Origin: Nematostella vectensis
Lineage: Eukaryota > Cnidaria > Anthozoa > Actiniaria > Edwardsiidae
Length of the DNA stretch: 60,000 nucleotides
Assembly: GCF_932526225.1 (NCBI RefSeq)
Contig: NC_064038.1
Coordinates: 7,007,070-7,067,069, forward strand
Direction: 5' to 3'
In this document: one piece after another, positions 56,870-60,000 of the stretch
Numbering within the stretch: position 1 is the first letter of the stretch
Layout: each line of letters starts with the position of its first letter
The notes under the pieces: model-generated
Told to the model about the DNA's origin: nothing
Seen by the model: only the letters and a program-made list of their open reading frames with translations
Database searches by the model: none
Position numbers and translations under genes: made by a program

Positions 56870-57300
56870 CAACGTGACTGAAATAGGGTTACATTCTATA
56901 CACGACTTACGTGACATGCATTGTGTGACACTTACAAATGCCTTTCTTTGAACATGTAACGTTCTCGTGTTATACGTGACAATTACACTCATCGAACATG
57001 TAATTTAAGTAATGCGTGACATTTTTACAGACTTCGCGTGACGTCTATGAGATATCATTTATTACCTCTCATTGAACATTATCGTTTTTTTGCAATGCGT
57101 GACAGTTTAACAGAAGTTATCATTTCTTTTTACTCATCGAAAATGTAACGCAATTTTATGCGTTGCTTTGCAGTTTTGAAAACATCGCGTGTCGTTTATA
57201 AAATATCATTTATTCTCTTATGAAACATATGATGCATTTAATGTAACGCGTGACCATTAGACGCTTATGGGAGATCATGCGCTCCCTCTCATCGTCTTCT
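56870..57300. repeat. Degenerate GCGTGACA-containing repeat
   Basis: Segments such as CATCGAACATGTAA, GCGTGACA, GAAACAT and ATATCATTTATT recur loosely at 60-130 bp spacing. It looks like an old tandem repeat. The function is unknown. Confidence 0.45.
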
Positions 57301-60000
57301 GAAACAGCTTTCGGAAATCGTCTGATATCATTGTCTGATATTATACATTCTGTCATTGCCTCTTGAAACAGCACCTACGGCTGTGCAAACGACTTTTTGT
57401 TATTATCAATAGCCCATTAACTCCCTGGCTATGCATTGTTACGTGTTAAAACAACCACTCATAAAAAACTCATCTTACTTATCCGTCTAAGTGAAAATGA
57501 GTAGTTTTAGTGTCTTAATTTCTTTGAGGGCCTTTTCATTTCGCTTTCTTATGATCCGTCAACTCATAAAAGCCATTTGTTCATTTATAACTTATCTGTT
57601 TAAATGAGAAGAAGTTCAAAAGCTTTTCCCGTTAGCTTATTATGAGCGGATCGTGTCGGTGTCCTAAGAGATCGTCTTATCATGCAAGAATGCTATTGGA
57701 TCACTCACGAGCGTCGGGAAAACAATTATCGCAGGCAGTACATATTGATCGGTTTTATCCGTAGTTTAATCATGAGGAGAACCGTTTTTTTACAGTCACA
57801 ATCAACTCCATTTTGAGAGATTGGACCGTTTACAGTGGATTGATTTAAATATTAACCACGAAAAAATTCGATTAAGATTTATTGAAGTGTGTTTGAATCG
57901 TGTCCAATCGGTTCTTTTATATCTCCCTTTCTTAAAACTGCTGTGCATTTTTTATGGTGCGAAACAATATGGCTTCCATTATAGTCTTTATTAGTCCTCT
58001 TCTGTCAATTCATATGATGTCGTCACCAAGGTGGGAAGCGTTGTCCTTACGAAAACTAGACAAAGCGTGTGTCCGGATTAGACAGGGTGAAACTACTCAG
58101 CCGGTTTTATTCAGACACATCTCACGCTTGTTTGCAAGAGGTTGCCCCTTTACTAGCGACCGGGCTTTTGAAGAACCTTTTTTACAGAAATGACATGGAT
58201 TTCTTGAAGGCTATTTGACATTTAACACCATGACGTGTCATAAAACGTGTTTTACAAACGCTCTAGGAGAGCCATAGCACCCAGGATAATAGCCATTCGT
58301 GTTCACGATGGGTTTTTCTGGTTGCTAAGTATCTTTGGAACACTAGGGTTTCAAGCCATGTTTAAGAACTAGCCCTCTTACGACTAAATAACAATGACAT
58401 TTTAGTAAAGGTTTAGTGTCTTTGAAGATCGATTTCAAAGAAAGAAAGAAAGAATAATGAAAACAGAATGACAGAAAAATAAAATCTGATTAAACAGTCT
58501 GCTTAAGTCACGATTCTATTACTCGGTTTTATTACCTTTCGATTTCTAATCACTATTACTCGGTTTTATTAATTTCGCTTTCTAATCACTATTTGGCTCA
58601 CAGAGCTGTTTGATTCCCCCTGAAGCTATAAATGAAACAATTATTTAAGGTGTGGAAGTAAGCCGTATGTTGCTCGCACTGGAGTGTTGGGTGAATCAGA
58701 AAATTAACGAGCCCTAGTCAGCCACACCTTTGTTATTGTTTTTATTTAATAATAGAAGGCAGATAATGTACTACAATCTCGAAATAATCATCTGAAAAAA
58801 AGTTAATCCTTTATTCTCGAATTTAATCGAATATATCGGAAATGGATGCTTTTTCGCACTTGGTACTTTACTAGGACGACAAAATGGCGGCTGTCAAAGA
58901 CTGTTTCAATATGCTCAACCGGCAAAGCGAGCGTTCGTCTTTATGCCGACACCCTATTGTCATTTCCGAACTGCTGGTTACTGGCGATTGAAACTCAACG
59001 ATTCATTTGTACACTTTTGACCCGCGCAGTAAACCAAATGGCGTTGGGATGACATGTTCCCTCTCCCTGTAGCTAGACTAGAACATTGAAACTACAGCCT
59101 CTTGTTCTGGCTATAAGGCGGTGATTTCTGAGTCAATTCCGAGTGTTTAGCCAATTTTCTTTGTAAGTGATGCTCTCTTACACTGACATGACAGAGTATG
59201 TGGGCTATTCGGCGGTAATCTCTAAGTCAATTCCGAGAGGTGAAATCCAGGTGTATATTTTTAAACCGTGCGGTCAGGCGAGTCAATTGTGGTCTTATGA
59301 ATGAGTTTTCTCAGTGTCTAGGCTGGCTATTTGTCATGTTGTATGGGGGCGGGGGCGTTGCGTGACACGAACGGCTGCTAAAAAGACTGGGCTATAAGCT
59401 TTTATTTTCTTAAAAAAATACCGAGATAGAAAAACGAAATCAGGGAATAAATGAACAGACAGAGGCTCGGCTAAACAAATTAGTTAAGAACACCCCAAAA
59501 CCACCTCCCTTGTCTTTTCTGGTATTTCTTGCTGTTTTATCTGTATTTTACCTTGGTACCGATACACAGGTTTTCTGATCTATGTCTTACGCATGCAAAT
59601 TCTTTAGAAAAATATAATTACCACAATTAGAAAATAGGAAGTATTGCAATAACATGCCTACGACAATTACTTTCGGTATTTATTGACATCCTTTTTTTAA
59701 TTTCCCATAAAGAAGTTTTCAAAACAAACGCGATCTGTGAATGCAAGATTTGAATGTTAATAAGTTTTTTTTTCATTAGAAAAGTCTTCCTATCTTCCTT
59801 AATGTCTTTGTATAGTAATATGGCTTTGCGAAATTTGACAAAAGAGTTGTTTTATCACAAAGTTTTGTGCAAAAAAGTGAAAATGAATAGTGGAAAGAAA
59901 TAGTGAATAATGAAAAGGAATAGTAGAATTGAGGAAGTCACAAGCATTAGGAGTTTTAGTCACCGCAAGGAGTGTGAGCCGCACACTGTTCTTGGCGGGT
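57301..60000. other. Intergenic region, no convincing gene
   Basis: AT-rich sequence with scattered short frames but no recognisable protein or paired splice sites. A short frame at 58884-58991 begins in a YY1-like AAAATGGCGGC context and is listed among the findings as a weak candidate first exon. Confidence 0.5.

Overview
This is a eukaryotic genomic window, not a microbial one. Every gene I could resolve has many short exons bounded by GT-AG introns. About half of the window is intronic or intergenic minisatellite arrays, fold-back elements (MITEs) and other transposon remains. The organism is most likely a cnidarian, probably an anthozoan such as a sea anemone or coral. The reasons are a MACPF gene of the kind seen in cnidarians, a fast-evolving short sulfotransferase, conserved metazoan COG1 and HAX1 with compact exons, and a degraded transposase family I remember as multicopy in cnidarian genomes. 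The species is inference.

Layout. (1) 301-14014, plus strand: a 15-exon gene for a secreted MACPF protein of about 1129 residues, with a central domain resembling the farnesoic-acid-methyltransferase-like (FAMeT) fold, a Cys-rich module and a C-terminal pentraxin-like domain. (2) 14015-17906: intergenic, with a large 26-bp minisatellite. (3) 17907-24451, plus: a four-exon type II membrane sulfotransferase. (4) 24452-26977: intergenic, with two fold-back elements. (5) 26978-31215, minus: a seven-exon HAX1 homologue. (6) 31216-31574: a 359-bp head-to-head interval. (7) 31575-56313, plus: a complete 28-exon COG1, subunit 1 of the conserved oligomeric Golgi tethering complex. Its 5.4-kb intron 21 holds a 4.4-kb DNA transposon with roughly 265-bp inverted repeats and a broken transposase. 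(8) 56314-60000: no convincing gene.

The genes are unrelated housekeeping or effector genes and do not form a pathway. HAX1 and COG1 share a short divergent interval and probably a promoter region. The sulfotransferase probably acts in the Golgi, whose retrograde traffic COG1 supports, but this neighbourhood is probably coincidental.

The most unusual signal is architectural. Many tandem repeats are anchored at exon-intron boundaries, and in several the repeat unit contains the splice site itself. MACPF intron 2 repeats the exon-2 end plus its donor. COG1 intron 6 repeats the exon-7 acceptor plus the first six exon bases. COG1 introns 20, 23, 26 and 27 have arrays that start at or just after the donor and share sequence with it. 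HAX1 intron 6 repeats a donor-like motif about 40 times. Together these suggest minisatellites that arose by local duplication of splice junctions and fill introns with decoy sites. Exon coordinates below were worked out by hand from splice consensus, reading phase and similarity recalled from human orthologues. No alignment or transcript evidence was available.
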